From assembly GCF_027580225.2 (NCBI RefSeq), contig NC_073354.2:31702001-31766000 (forward strand): a stretch of 64,000 bases of DNA, given 5' to 3'. Under the pieces are notes generated by a model. It ran no database searches and was not told the DNA's origin. It worked only from the letters and a program-made list of their open reading frames with translations. How positions within the stretch are numbered: the first letter of the stretch is position 1; each line of letters begins with the position of its first letter. The position numbers and the translations under genes were made by a program. Source of the stretch: Misgurnus anguillicaudatus. Its lineage: Eukaryota > Chordata > Actinopteri > Cypriniformes > Cobitidae. Of this stretch, positions 22,604 through 34,658 are shown piece after piece.

Positions 22604-23790
22604 AATAACTTAAAAAGGACATATCACGAAAATCTGACTTTTTCCATGTTTAAAGAGACATTCCACTTTTTTGAAAATATGCAAATTTTCCAGCTCCCCT
22701 AGAGTTAAACATTTGATTCTTACCGTTTTGGAATCCATTCAGCTGATCTCCAGGTCTGGCGCTATCACTTTTAGCATAGCTTAGCATAATCCATTGAATC
22801 TGAATAGACCATTAGCATAGCGCAAAAAAATAACCAAAGAGTTTCCATATTTGTTTTATTTACAACTTGACTCTTCTGAAAATTAAAAGTTGCGATTTTC
22901 TAGGACAATATGGCTAGGAACTAAACTCACAAAATGGCGTAATAATCAAGGACTTTGCTGCTGTAACATCGCTGCAGCAGGCATTGTGATATTACGCACT
23001 GCCCGAAAATAGTCCCCTGCTATTGAAAGTAACCAAGGGGACTATTTTCGGGCAGTGCGTAATATCACTACGCCTGCTGCAGCCATGTTACATTAGCAAA
23101 GTCATTGATTATTACGCCAGAATGAGAGTATAGTTCCTTGCTTTATTGGCCTAGAAAATCACAACTTTTAATTTTCTGTCAGTCTTAGTACACAATGTAA
23201 CTACAGAAGAGTCAAGTTTTAAAAAGGAAAAATATCTAAACTCTTTGGTTATTTTTGAGCGCGATGCTAATGGTCTAGTCAGATTCGGTGGATTGTGCTA
23301 GGCTATGCTGAAAGTGGTAGCGCCGGACCAGGAGATCAGCTGAATGGATTCCAAAAGAGTAAGAATTAATTGTTTAACTCTAGTTGAGCTGGAAAATGAG
23401 CATATTTTAAAAAAAGTTTAATGTTCTTTTAAGTGCTATAATTGGGTCCCCAGTGCTTCTATCAATCTAGATAATGTGAAAAAGATCACCCAGTAACTTA
23501 GTTTTGGTAAACCATTCTCTGCAAGCATGTAAAAAGATAAGTCATTGAAATTTGGGTCCCCTTGTGATGTCAGAAGCGGATAATCAGCACTATCCAACCA
23601 CTGCACTGCCATTTAGTGCAGAGATCAGCTCATTTGCATTTTAAATGACACACCCAAAAACAGCACATATTTGCTTGCACCTACAAAGTGTCAATTTTTA
23701 CATGCTATAATAAATTACCTGTGGGGTTTTTTTAACCATATAGGACACCAAAGATTTATTTGACATCTTAAAAATGTCAAACCAGAAAAT
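22604..23790. repeat. Dispersed repeat E, split by a TTAA element
   Basis: The left piece (AAGGACATATCACGAAAATC, TTTTTCCATGTTTAA) and the right piece (GTGCTATAATTGGGTCCCCA, TGCCATTTAGTGCAGAGATC) join when 22656-23432 is removed. This resembles a cyprinid repeat I know as continuous. Outer boundaries are approximate. Confidence 0.55.
22652..23432. mobile_element. TTAA-type palindromic element D copy 1
   Basis: The arms mirror each other from AGACATTCCACTTTTTTGAA to the right end, through GGAATCCATTCAGCTGATC and AAATAACCAAAGAGTTT. The centre (about 22980-23065) is a tight hairpin of GCCCGAAAATAGTCCCC. It is inserted at a TTAA in repeat E. A deletion derivative is at 53936-54282. Confidence 0.8.
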
Positions 23791-23869
23791 GTGATATTAA
23801 ACACCCAGACAAATTTGAATGATTAAAAATACAGCCAAGTGCATAAAATAACTAAATCTTGCAAGATTC

Positions 23870-24790
23870 TCTGCTCCCATACACTGGGGGCGTGTCCACT
23901 GTCTGCGCTGAAACCACGCCCACTTACGGGAAAGCTGCCGGGTCTCTCTTAGTCTCGCGTAGCCAGACCTTTTAATACTGAAGGTCTGGTGTTTTTCGCT
24001 GCTTTTTCTGGACAAAGCCCGCCCACAAGCTGTTTGACCGACATGTCAAACAACCAATCACAGTTTGTTTCATCTAGCGTCACGTTTCGGACTCCCCACA
24101 ATAACGAGCCGGCTGGCAACAAGTCAGTTATTGGAATAACCAGCCGCAACCAAATAGTATCTAAATAAACAACATTACTCACCATAGGACAACGTTGAGC
24201 ACTTCATCAACAGCCACACCAATGAGACGATCCTGTTAAACGTCTGTTTGAAGCATATCTCTCCACTTTTTAACACATACAAGCAATTCAGGATGACCAA
24301 ACTTTTAAACTCCACTAACTGCCTTAAAGAAAACTCTTGGACGCCTTTTAGAGAGTCGATGCCGCGAACTATGCATATTTTTGAGAATCCAATGTTTAGC
24401 TGATCATGATAACTGCTCATTATTATCCACGTGAACACGACTGATTCTCTTTCTCAATGGAACGTCAGAGCTTTGTTTTCCAGGGACTGAAACTAATCGC
24501 GACACTCGCGTCTCCTGGAAATCCGTTTTTTTCCAACCAATCAAAGACGACTTTAACATTTTCACAGGGTTTCCAGAAAAGTGTACGAAAAACATCAGAC
24601 GTTCAGCCAACAGTTTGTGGGCGTGACGTCTGAGGCTGAGACTAGGTCTCTCTCAACTTTCAAATACCACTACAACCTGAATGGATGCTCACGATTGTGT
24701 TAGGGGCGGGGCCATGCTCAATGGCTTCAGTGTGTCATCAAGCCACCATTTTAGGCCACCCAAAAAATCCTGAACAGAAATGTGGAAAAA
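23870..24790. repeat. Dispersed repeat L copy 1, split by hAT-like element K
   Basis: It contains AGATTCTCTGCTCCCATAC, AACCACGCCCAC, TCTCAACTTTCAAATACCAC and GCCTTCAGT-like words that match 45680-45770 and 49123-49230. The two copies define the pre-insertion sequence for each other. Confidence 0.65.
23950..24645. mobile_element. hAT-like element K (TAGTCTC...GAGACTA)
   Basis: The ends TAGTCTCGCG and TGAGACTA are short inverted copies. GGTCTCTCT repeats directly at 23941-23949 and 24645-24653, an 8- to 9-bp duplication fitting hAT. The uninterrupted repeat L at 45740 reads GTCTCTCTCAACTTTC, confirming the insertion point. Minus-strand frames inside have no recognisable domain. Confidence 0.75.
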
Positions 24791-25978
24791 CCGTTTAACG
24801 ATTAACTCCACAATTTAGGACTAAATAGTTCACAGTCTTTGTAACGCGTTTCAGAAATACATTTCTAACATTTATAATGTATTTAGAAACAATTCTCTGA
24901 AATAACTTTACACAGACTATAAAATCTCTTTCACATCACAGTAAAATGTTTCTAGATTGGTTTAAACCGCTACTGGCATGCTTCAGTCAGTCAGATAGTA
25001 ATGTAGCAAGATGCACAAAACTGTCATGGTCCTGTCATTTGTTTTTTTAGTTTGTTGTGACACCATTGTGACAGCCCTGTGTCTAAACATGAGATTGGAT
25101 CCTGACACTTTTGTTCAAGCCTTGTCGGGATCTAAAGCTCATGATCTGCGTCTGTGATTTGTGTTCTTACATTTTGTTTTCTTTCTTTCGTTTGCCATTG
25201 CATTCTAGCACATGGCCGTTTTTTGTTTAGTCATTTTGTAGTCAGGCCAAGTCTTTTGCCTTGTTGTTGTCGCCGGCAATCAGTTTCTCTTTTACCCTCT
25301 CACAAGCTTTATTTTTTATTTAAGTTGATTTTTGGTAAAGATCTTTTGTTGCTGTCTACAACTCGGTTCTGTCTACATAAAAACCTGTCAAAAACATTTC
25401 AGCTTAAACAAAGTGTATAACACTCTAAAAAGTCAACAGAAAAGTTGCCGAAGTAACATCACGGTTTCCATTATTATTACTCTTTCACCCCTAATAAAAT
25501 GCTTATGTGTGTATGACTATTTGCTGGCAGGGTCCCGTCTAATGGTTCACCGGGGTCTAATAGATTTGTTCTGTGCTGCTGGCTGAATGTCTCCACATCA
25601 GAAGATAAACAGCAGTAAAGAGCAGATCAGAAGCTATACCACTGCAGGTTCACATTAATGAATCATAATCCAGCAGATAGCTCAGTAAAAGCATCACTTC
25701 ATAATTGAGAAGAGCATGATTCAAAACCTGCTTCAAACACATGTATTGTTTGTTATGCTGATTGAAAAAATCATCATATAGCAATCAGTCTAGTGATCTA
25801 AATGAATTTTACAAAATATGTATTGTCTTTGAAAGACATAAGACCATAAATTGTTTGTTCAATCCTTGCATTCAGTCTGATAGTTATGATAGTATGTGTC
25901 ACCTGTCAGTCAAGCGTGTATTTGCACACCACTGCTTGTTCACGCAGACACGATCACGTTCACGTATGTTGTGCTTCT
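24791..25978. other. Unassigned intergenic sequence
   Basis: No boundaries recognised. The pyrimidine-rich stretch about 25016-25330 (GTCATGGTCCTGTCATTTG onward) looks like the 3' region of a dispersed repeat, but I could not pair it with another copy in the window. Confidence 0.35.
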
Positions 25979-26672
25979 GGGGTGCGTTTCCCAAAAGGAT
26001 CGTTAGCCAACTACTGTCGTTAGTTTCATCCAAAGTTCAACGATTTGGTGTTTCCCGAAACCATACTTCAAACGAACATTCGCAAACTGCATCGCAAACT
26101 TGTGTGGTTTGAACGACAGCTCTTCACCTGTCATTAGTTGCATAGTTCTTTGTTATTATAATGTGAAGTCTAAACACAATATAAGCAAAAAAACATGTAG
26201 TATATCCATCATTCTAAATATATTTTATTTTAGTTTGTAAACAGAATTAAAGTGCTTTATTTGAAAATTACGCATGTGCGCAGCTACGAGCTTTAAGACC
26301 CTGAGGAATCCCTGGGAGAAGTGACGTAAGAGGGAACCTCTGCATGAAGTAAATACCTTGAAATACCGTAATTCCTCAAATAAAGTCCGGGGCCTTTATT
26401 TACCTAAACTGCCGAAGGTAACAGGCTTTTATTTAAAGCAGGCTTTTATTAGAGACAGGCCTTTATTTCAAATTCCATCTGTTTGATAAATAATTGTTTT
26501 AAATTAGCCATTAAATTAAAAGCGATAGCGTTAGTGGATAGAGATCGTTCATTTTTTAACAGTATATTTTTTCAAGGTTGTTGAAAAGTCAGTCAGTAGC
26601 ACTAAATGAGACCCATTCTGTTGTGTGTGCACCGTAGATATTCACTAGCCCTGCTGCGCGCATTAAAAAGTT

Positions 26673-27335
26673 TTATTACACGGCTCTCTGGAATGCTTGA
26701 TTCTGATTGGTCAGTTGAGACATTTGCAGGTTCGTTCTTTTCAAATAATAACCGCTCCAAATTAATAACGCATGGCCGGACTACTTGCACGAGTGAAATC
26801 GCTCCGCGCCAATAAAGATCAATAAAGAATTCTGTCTGTATGGCGCCATCTTGTGACAAACACTCGACAACCACGACAAGACACAGACAGCTTACTGAGA
26901 CTGAACTTGACAAAATAGAGCATGACAGCTACGAAGCCAACACACACAAAAATACAGAATGGGGATTAAAACTTCTCAAAGACTGGCTAAAAGAGAAAAG
27001 ATGGAGACAGACAAGTATGAAGCAGCGGATCTTAATAAGGTATTACGATCATTTTATGCATCTGTGCAAAGTTTCGCGGAAGGATAAAAATGTTAATTTA
27101 AAACAAATATGCCAATAAAACGTTTCAAATTCATATTCATGTCCAGTTTTTTTTCTTATGTGGCAAGTAGCCGTGTAATAAGCGGGATAATGTAGAGGCA
27201 GCCGGTAGTTATTGGGAAATAAGCCCCTTCAGTGTGATACAAGACCCTCCGCTTCGCGTCGGGTCCTGATCACACTGTCGGGGCTTATTTCCCAATAACT
27301 ACCGGCTGCCTCTACATTATCCCTTACTTAACGAA
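26673..27335. mobile_element. TIR element (TTATTACACGGCT) with recombinase-like relic and hairpin end
   Basis: TTATTACACGGCT at 26673-26685 is exactly reversed as AGCCGTGTAATAA at 27169-27181. Immediately right, 27179-27332 is a palindrome whose arms (GATAATGTAGAGGCAGCCGG, TAGTTATTGGGAAATAAGCC) match base for base over about 45 bp. The interior holds the broken ORF at 26840-27087. Confidence 0.6.
26840..27087 (+). pseudogene. Frameshifted N-terminal fragment resembling Crypton-type recombinase proteins
   Basis: Frame 1 from the ATG at 26840 reads, after about 30 residues, LDKIEHDSYEANTHKNTEW then GLKLLKDWLKEKR. A one-base loss near 26996-27001 moves the reading to METDKYEAADLNKVLRSFYA, ending at TAA 27085. 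This helix-rich pattern (NTxxxTxWxxxxxxxWL, then ADLNxxLxxFY) is what I associate with the N-terminal domain of Crypton tyrosine recombinases and the related KIAA1958/ZMYM-like proteins. The catalytic tyrosine-recombinase domain is absent. The family assignment is from memory of the pattern, not a search. Confidence 0.55.
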
Positions 27336-27988
27336 GGCAGATGAAGGTGAGTGCTCGCGCAGTTGATGTCTCTCCTTTTGAAACACGCTCTGGCGCGAAT
27401 ACGCTCCCACTGCGCGTAAGCTAAGCTTTGTTTATACTCGCGCTTTGGTCCGCAACGCAAGCCTCTGCGGATCGCGCGCGCGTCTCACCAAACGGACGAG
27501 GCGTTTATAGTTGGCGCGCTAAGCTCTCACTCATTTTCCCCTGGCACTCATCTTTCCCCTTAATTTGAGACCGGCCTTTATTTGTCCGCGATGACCACGC
27601 CCCCGGCCAAAGAACTAAATCTCTGTACAAAATTAGTCTTCCAATGCAATGTACGTTATTTACAGCAATAATTTGACATTAAATTGATTTGAACAGATTA
27701 ATTGGTACACCACCTCCCACGTGACATCATCAACTATGTTGTTGAACCAACATGGTTCAAACGATGAATGTGCGACAAATAGTCTTGACACTATAGGTAG
27801 TTAGTTTCTCCAACTCTAACATCGTACTATAGTGGTTTAGCGGCGAATTTCAATTAATTTTAATTAAAGTTAGCATTTTCCAAATCACAGACTTCACCTA
27901 TAAAGGTTGATGAGTAAGTTGACAGTAACAGCTCAAATAACAGCTATTTCATTCTTCCTTGAAATGCACTCCTAACAGATCAGATATA

Positions 27989-29210
27989 GGGCCCTATTTT
28001 AACGATCTAAGCGCATTGTCTAAAGCGCACAGCGCAACGTCTAAATGGGCGTGTCCGAATCCACTTTTGCTAATTTAACGACGGGAAAAATGGTTTGTGC
28101 GCCGAGCGCATGGTCGAAAAGGGCTGGTCCTATTGTAATGGGAGTATTTTGGGCGTAACGTGCGGTAAATCAATGAGAGACTCAGCTCTTATCCCCTTTA
28201 AAAGCCTGTTGCGCTGGCGCTATGTCTAATCCCTATTTAGATGACGGACTTTGTAAACTGAAAAACCAAGCGAAAGAAGAAGATCCCCAGTTTAAGATAA
28301 ATGTTAAATAATTGTGTTGTTTTTCACTTGTATTGAAATTTTTATTTTTTATTAAAACCTTTAAAACCCGTTTTCTTTTAGTCATGGAAGTAAAAAAGCA
28401 GGCTTGTGATTGCTTTAAATGTATGGCTATCCAATATCATCAAAAAATAATTTACAAGTATGTGAGATAAGGTTTGTACTCTAAAAATACTTTATTTGTA
28501 ACAAACAGGAGATAAAGAATTTACAAACGGCTCTCTGCACGTTTCAGCACTTTGGACAGCGTTTTTTTAGCAAAGAGTTTTTAAAGCATTACTTAAAAAT
28601 GTTTCTCATCTCACCATATCCGCAGGTACAGAGTCATCTTATACAATAAATCCGTGAGGTAGCATTAAAAAAACATTTAAAAACAGATGCATTTGTTTAA
28701 AGCAAAGCATTTATTTACTTATCAGGCTGCAGGTAAAGCTGCTCTTTGTGCCTTCTAACGTCTCATAATTAGTCCTCATTTATGTCCAAGAGACTCAATA
28801 ATAATCTTTTACATTCAATCCTTTAATCTTTCATATTTAAAAGCATTTTTGTGCTGCTGCGCATTCATGTACTTTATGATAGCCAAACCCGCGTTGTCCT
28901 CCCGTTTATAGACGCATATTACTAATGCGCTCTTTAAATAACATAAAACACATTGCGCCATTGACTTTAGACTTTAGAGCAGGTTTTTGTTGGTCAATGG
29001 CGTAGTCTATTTTAGTTGCCTCAAAATAGCAACGCGCCAACAATGCGCCTGAACACACCTCGTTTTCAGACCTGAACGCCCATGGGCGCAAAAGGGGGCG
29101 CAAATGCATTTGCTATTTAAACAACGCGGCGCTAAACGTGAAAATTAGGGTAGAAACTAGCGAAAGACACTTGCGTTTCGCTGCATTGCGCCGGGTGTAA
29201 GATAGAGCCC
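27989..29210. mobile_element. Harbinger-like element M copy 1 (non-autonomous)
   Basis: The left end GGGCCCTATTTTAACGATCT and right end GTGTAAGATAGAGCCC form imperfect inverted termini. Subterminal regions are packed with GCGCA/TGCGC words. It shares termini in opposite order with copy 2 (35554-36801), which carries the gene relic that places the family. This copy shows no Myb-like coding remnant. Confidence 0.7.
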
Positions 29211-29286
29211 TTTGTCTCACAAAAGTGTTGACAATTTGTATGTATTTTGTATTAAGACATTTTGTATCATAACATAATGTTTCTTC

Positions 29287-29323
29287 GGATAAAAGCATCT
29301 GCTTAATAAATAAATGTAAATGT
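29287..29323 (+). repeat. SINE tail fragment
   Basis: TTCGGATAAAAGCATCTGC followed by AAATAAATGTAAATG is the conserved 3' tail of the tRNA-derived SINE, without a head. Confidence 0.6.
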
Positions 29324-29522
29324 ATTTCAAGACTTTTTTGCATGTATTTTACTTTTACATTTATATTCTTTGACGCTTTCATAGCATAGCCAGTGCATTG
29401 CTATGAAGATTTTCATTTTTAATTAAAATTTATTTCTATAGTGCTTTTTTCAATTTTGCATTGTAGCAACGCAGCTTTTGACAAGCACGAGTAATATATT
29501 CAAATAAAAAAATTTATGCTCT

Positions 29523-29757
29523 CTAAAAAATGCTAGGTTATTTTACACCCAGCGTTGGGTCAAAAAGGGACAAACCTAACCGGTTTGGTTATAACTTAAC
29601 CAATGCTGGTTTGTTTCCACCCAAGATGCTGGGCTGATTTAACCCATTGTTGGGCCAAATATAAATATGTTCTGGATTGATTAAACACAACGACTGGGTT
29701 TGTCTCTTTTTGACCCAACACTGGGTTGAAAATAACCCAGTATTTTTAATGTGTGAT
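29523..29757. mobile_element. Family I MITE (AAAAATGCTGGGTT ends), near complete
   Basis: It begins TCTAAAAAATGCTAGGTTAT and ends ATAACCCAGTATTTTTAATG, with CCCAACACTGGGTT and GTTGGGTCAAAAAGG words mirrored. Other copies or pieces: 15381-15496, 31735-31790, 40189-40408, 44946-45000 and 56748-57237. Confidence 0.7.
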
Positions 29758-30734
29758 GTTATGAAAAAATAACAGTCAATAAGTTCTATTGACCTTTATA
29801 ATCAAAGGCTATCAAACAAGCCCATGTATCAAATTCTTTATGAGATGTATTAAATAGTCTGTATGTAGTATTATAAGCAAAACTTCAATTTCTTAATGTT
29901 ATTAAACAAATATGCATTTACGTTTTGTAATAAGAATATTGGGTTGTTTTTACCCATAGTTGGATAACAACAACCCCTTTGGTATCACTGTTACAGGCCC
30001 TTTGGTTGGGTATCGCAACTCATGCAATAAAATGTAATACTTGGGATAACAGTTCATAACAAATACAGATCTAGAGTTTGAGCAGTGGGTCTGAAAATCT
30101 GATTCCTCTGCAGTGCGAGCAAAGCTTAGTTCTCCCTTCTGCGCTCTTCAAACTGGGCTTATTAGCATGCACATCAGCTCTGACGTTATAGAAAAACAAA
30201 TCTGTAATCTTCCAGACAAAGGCCTGTGTAGAGAACCATTCCCCACATGCTCTTAATGAATTTCTGTTAACTGAACTGTGTTTACCATTTCCCAGAGCTT
30301 ATAAAATGAAAGCGAGAATAAACAATTTCCCATTCCTGTTTTAACAGCCACAACGAACAGTTTCTCAACACACGCACAGGCACATTCATTTACAGTATAG
30401 ACGGTATAAACGGCTTTTGTGACCCAAACGTAACTTTCGGTAGATTCCCGCATAGAATCAATAACATCAGAGTTCTTGTAGAGTAGATGAACCAGTAAAT
30501 TTAATTTAGTTCAAATCAGCTAAAGCGTATCAACTACTACACTGAGCTAACATTACTGTGTAAAAAGTAATGTATTAAATTCTTGCCTGGCTGCAAAGTG
30601 CCAAATCTCTCTTCACATAGCGGTGATCCATGCTCACCATCTCCCCTAGTGCTTTGGAAACCGAACCATTTTTATTTTTCAACAAGGTATTATTAAAGGC
30701 ATAGTTCATGTTGTTCTCAAACTGTATGACAGTG
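29758..30734. other. Unassigned intergenic sequence
   Basis: A short GGGTTGTTTTTACCC stretch near 29940 may be another trace of family I. Otherwise no supported feature. Confidence 0.35.
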
Positions 30735-31530
30735 GTCTTCATAAAAAAATTTTTTTTTTTTTTTTGAGGGCCAGATTTTAAAATTGTAAATATGATGCTG
30801 GCAAAACTTTTACCCCTGTTTTTACCCTTTAATTATTTTTACTTTGACCTATTTTAATTATTTATTTATTTATTATATATGTTACAACTTATGTTGCTTT
30901 TGTTACTTTTTGTTATAGATCATAAATAAAAAAACATGCATTTTCAAAAAAGATGCACACTTATTGTATCCAGTATTTTGCCCTTTAATTACTAAAAACT
31001 CACGTTTTTTTATAATATTTTAAAGATATATAGGCTAAACAGCCTTTCAATCGTCCCTACATTCAGACACGATGGTCGGGGTTCGCCCCCTAGTGACAGT
31101 CGTAATGAAATTTCAGTTTAATCGTAAATCTGTGTCAAGGCAAGAGCCTTTAATCTACACATACATTTATACTGTAATTTACTTATCAGTAATCAATCGT
31201 TTTTAAAGGATTCAAGTGTTTCTGATGAAGTTAAACAAAAAAGGATTAATAATTTTCACCTTGCACACAGTGTTTTGATTGGAACACACTGAAATACATC
31301 ATTTCCGCTCAAATTGGACCCGATAACTACGCACCTGCAGATGGTTGGCATCCCACGCAAGCAGCCCGTTTCTGACACTCTTTCCGGTTTTTCGGCCATC
31401 ATTTGTCATGTACAGTGGAAAGGTAAAAGTAACCATACTGATTTTAAATCAGACAAAGATGACCGGTGGGCCGGATAAAGATGATTAAAGGGCCGCATTT
31501 GGCCCGCGGGCCCCAGTTGACTAGTCCTGC
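30735..31530 (+). mobile_element. hAT-like element with GGCCCGCGGGCCCCAGTTGACTAG end, containing repeat R copy 1
   Basis: The right side reads GGCCGCATTTGGCCCGCGGG and CCCCAGTTGACTAGTCCTGC, a terminus type common in fish hAT elements. GAGGGCCAGATTTTAAAATT near 30766 is the likely opposite side. 31060-31330 contains repeat R (GTTCGCCCCCTAGTGACAGT), found inverted at 34659-34985. Confidence 0.5.
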
Positions 31531-31734
31531 TGTATGATTTTTTTTCTATCTATTGTTTAGTTTAAATATAAAAATGGAATCGGCTGTCTATAGCTTTGCA
31601 TGCAAATATGAAATATTAGTCCACCACATCTGCCTCAACAGAAAATAAGATATTGGATAACAAGGTGAAAACATGAGGATATTGGGCAAAGCTTTTTTGA
31701 CACTTTACAAAGTCGTCCTCTTGGAAAATATGCT

Positions 31735-31790
31735 CTAAAATGCTGGGATGTTTCAACCCATGGTTGGGTAAAATATGGACTTTTCTAGGT
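31735..31790. repeat. Family I terminal fragment
   Basis: TCTAAAATGCTGGGATGTTT followed by CAACCCATGGTTGGGTAAAA then ATATGGAC matches one end of family I. Confidence 0.6.
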
Positions 31791-33972
31791 TAATTATTCC
31801 AACAGTAAGGTCCATTTTTTACCATATGAAGAGTTCGGGAAGAGTAATCCAAAAAATCAACACAAAGAGGTCTCTACATATAGCCGTCCCTCGCATTTGT
31901 CCCATGACAGTTTTGGCAGCATCCCTCCACTCCTGGAAAATAATGTGTTTTTTAAACCATAAACCACGCAAACACATTGCATTATACCAAATACACAAAA
32001 TAACATTGTTTTTAGCAATAGAATAGGTGCACTTTAAGGAGACCCGTTCTTTCCATACCTGTTTTGTAATGATCTGTTTTTCTATCACATTAGTCCTAAG
32101 GTTTTCTATTAATAGTTGAGGAAGGTCAGAGGCAGAACTTATACTGATGGTGAAGATGCAGAACGTATGGCAGCTCTGAGATGTTAGTATGCAGACAGAA
32201 GCTGTATGGTGTGACCATGTGCTGAAGCATGCATGAGGAAAGTGGCCAGAGATGCATAACTAAAAATCAGAGTGATCTATGATCTGCAGCTAAACTTCTG
32301 ATGAGTGGTGTTAAAATAATAAAATAAAGTGCATTGTGTAACGGATGGCATTATCTGGAGTCTAAACTTGATATTCAGTGACATTGATATTCATAACTGG
32401 ATAGCAAACTTGATATATTATATTGAGTGTTTCTGTAACATTTGGTCGACTATGATGCCCATATTTGGTCCTTTTATAAAGGTAGGGTAGATGTATCCTT
32501 AAAGGGGTATGTTTCCCCAAACAACATGATTGAGTCAAACTGGAATATGGGTGGGACATTGATATCGCGGCATCACTTCCTGATCACTTCTGCGCAGAGT
32601 CTTCATGACATCATCGGACCAGGATATCAGTGTGGCCATTTTGGGGAGATTTTGGTTTCATTTTTCAGAAATGGATGTCTATGGAGACCATCTTTTTCAC
32701 AGTCTATGGCTTCTTCAAAAATTGCCCCCTATTGCCTTAAATAGTGCTCCATTTGAGGGAACATTCTTTTTTTTTGGTGTCTGAACTTTTTTTGGTGTCT
32801 AAAATCATAGTGCACATTATGTGCACTCATTCATCCCCAGCAATGCACCGCAATAATGAGTTTACAACCGATGAACACTCACAGTTAGCCAATATATGTC
32901 CTCTGAGGAATTAATATGGAGAATGGTGCCATGCAGCACTTCTGGTGAGCTTAAGTCTCCAAATTTACCCGTTTTCATTCACTCCTTTGAGTAACTGTAT
33001 TAGTGGACTGTTGTAGGGAATAGTGAATAAGGGTATGTGGGGCTATTTTGGACACAGACTATGTATCCGGTGAAGTAGCTGAACCATCTAAATTCAATTA
33101 AATTCATCAATGCCCATTTTACTTAGTATTGTTCAATTTAAACTGAGAAATGAGTATTGTAGTCATTATATATTCATTTGGTTATCTTTATAGGTCACTT
33201 AAATTCATTCTAGATCATTAAGTGTGATGTTATGGTCCCTCAAATCAGTTGTCTTTGTAGTTACGTTTATAGTAAAAGCTGTCTTCGGTTTCAGACCCCA
33301 CTGTCATACGGTCGAAGTTGGACTGTATTTAGTGCCGTTCTTGGACTTGTGTGAGGATATCATAGACCATTAACAATTATTAGTAATGTACGTTGTGTCA
33401 CCTTAAAGATGAGTGCTGTAAATTAAAGGCTATGGTTACAGAGGACTACAATTACAGCTAAGTACACTAAAGCGTTCACATCTCCTGATTAAAATCTCAC
33501 AGGATGGAGAATATAAATTAATTGGGATCACCACAAGTTTCTTCATTCTCCCGAAGTGCCAAGACAGTCAGCAGATTATAACCACACTGTCTGAAAAGAA
33601 GTTCTTGTCTTTAGCAAAAATCGAGACAGACGTCTGCTCTACAGGAAGACTGTTAATCTCAATATATAAGGAAGACTTATTGGATATATAAGTAATACAC
33701 AAAAGTAAGTGTTGGTGGTGTCAACCCTCCTTGAAAGGACATCTCTTCCTGTCATGAGTTATAGTGCGAATGTGGGGCTAAAAAGCCGCCTTTCCACTGT
33801 ACATGAAAAACGACGTCCATTAAATCGTAAGTCATTCATTTCCTATGAAGAGTCGCGAAGAGGTTGCATGGGGTGCCGCCCATCGGCGGATACATAATTT
33901 TCGGATCTGATTTGAGCTTTGGATGCTTAAAAAAAGAAACTTGTGCGACTACACTGCAGTGATGTATTTCAG
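31791..33972. other. Unassigned intergenic sequence
   Basis: The stretch about 32490-32745 (ACATCATCGGACCAGGATAT, GGATGTCTATGGAGACCATC) resembles a dispersed fish repeat, but no second copy is in the window. No credible gene. Confidence 0.35.
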
Positions 33973-34089
33973 TTAGGGCTGTCAATCGATTAAAATATTT
34001 AATCTAGATAATCACATGATTGTCATGAGTTAACTCGTGATTAATCGCAACTTTATTCCAGAATTGGATCTGTTCAATATTTACCTTAA

Positions 34090-34265
34090 TTTAAAGGAAC
34101 ACACCCAGATTTTGGGAATTTAGCTTATTCTCAGTATCCCCCAGAGTTAGATAAGTCCATACATACCTTTCTCATCTCCGTGCATGCTGTAACACTGTCT
34201 GACGCAGCCCCCAGCTAGCTGGAGCCATTCACTTCCAGACTTTGTGTTAAGCTAAGCTATATCAA
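34090..34265. repeat. TTAA-type repeat fragment (TTTAAAGGAACACACCC end)
   Basis: It begins TTTAAAGGAACACACCCAGA, followed by TCAGTATCCCCCAGAGTTAG and CATTCACTTCCAGACTTTGT. Only one end is evident. It is nested in the hAT-like element. Confidence 0.5.
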
Positions 34266-34312
34266 AAACAATATCAATATTTGATGAAATTGCAAGTTGC
34301 GTTAATTGCATG

Positions 34313-34590
34313 TTAAAGCAACACTAGTTTTTTACCTTTAAATAATGTCTCTAAAATTATTTCAGTGATAGAACAACTTTTAACTGGACAAACTGTACTG
34401 TTGCTGCAACCTGAGCAGCCTCCTAGCTGCTACAAGCACACTCTGAAAGTGGCGGTGGAGGGTAGGAAACACAGCTCCGCCCCTCCCCCTGCCTGCAGAA
34501 GAGTGTCTGATACCAGGCACTGTTGCGCTTTTCAACCACATGGGGTAGCTGTAAGTCATTTTACATGGAAACTACATAGTGTTGCATTAA
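34313..34590. mobile_element. TTAA-flanked MITE (AAGCAACACTA ends), nested
   Basis: TTAAAGCAACACTAGTTTTT at the left pairs with AACTACATAGTGTTGCATTAA at the right. TTAA sits at both edges. It interrupts the hAT-like element at 33973-34657. Confidence 0.7.
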
Positions 34591-34658
34591 TAAAATGAGT
34601 GTCGTTAAAATGAATTTACGTAAACGCATTAGTAACGCGTTAATTTTGACAACCATAA

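Larger units (their letters stand above)
26366..27600. mobile_element. Repeat Q (CAAATAAAG..CCGG..CCTTTATTT ends), nested in P
   Basis: Left: CCTCAAATAAAGTCCGGGGC then CTTTATTTACC. Right: inverted-like TTTGAGACCGGCCTTTATTT at about 27562. Sequence between the ends is heterogeneous and includes the recombinase-like relic. Boundaries are approximate. Confidence 0.45.
25979..27850. mobile_element. TIR-like repeat P (GGTGCGTTTCCCAAAAGGATCG), widely split
   Basis: The left part, from GGTGCGTTTCCCAAAAGGAT with CGTTAGCCAACTAC, matches one half of a familiar fish repeat. The other half (GTTGAACCAACATGGTTCAA, ACGATGAATGTGCGACAA) appears at about 27725-27800. Intervening DNA is later insertions. The exact right end is not visible. 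Confidence 0.45.
33973..34657. mobile_element. hAT-like element (AGGGCTGTCAATCGATTAA)
   Basis: The left end AGGGCTGTCAATCGATTAAA with GTTAACTCGTGATTAATCGC pairs with AACGCGTTAATTTTGACAAC at the right. These are the ATTAATCGCG-type ends of a widespread fish hAT element. Two TTAA-type insertions occupy its interior (about 34090-34265 and 34313-34590). Confidence 0.7.
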
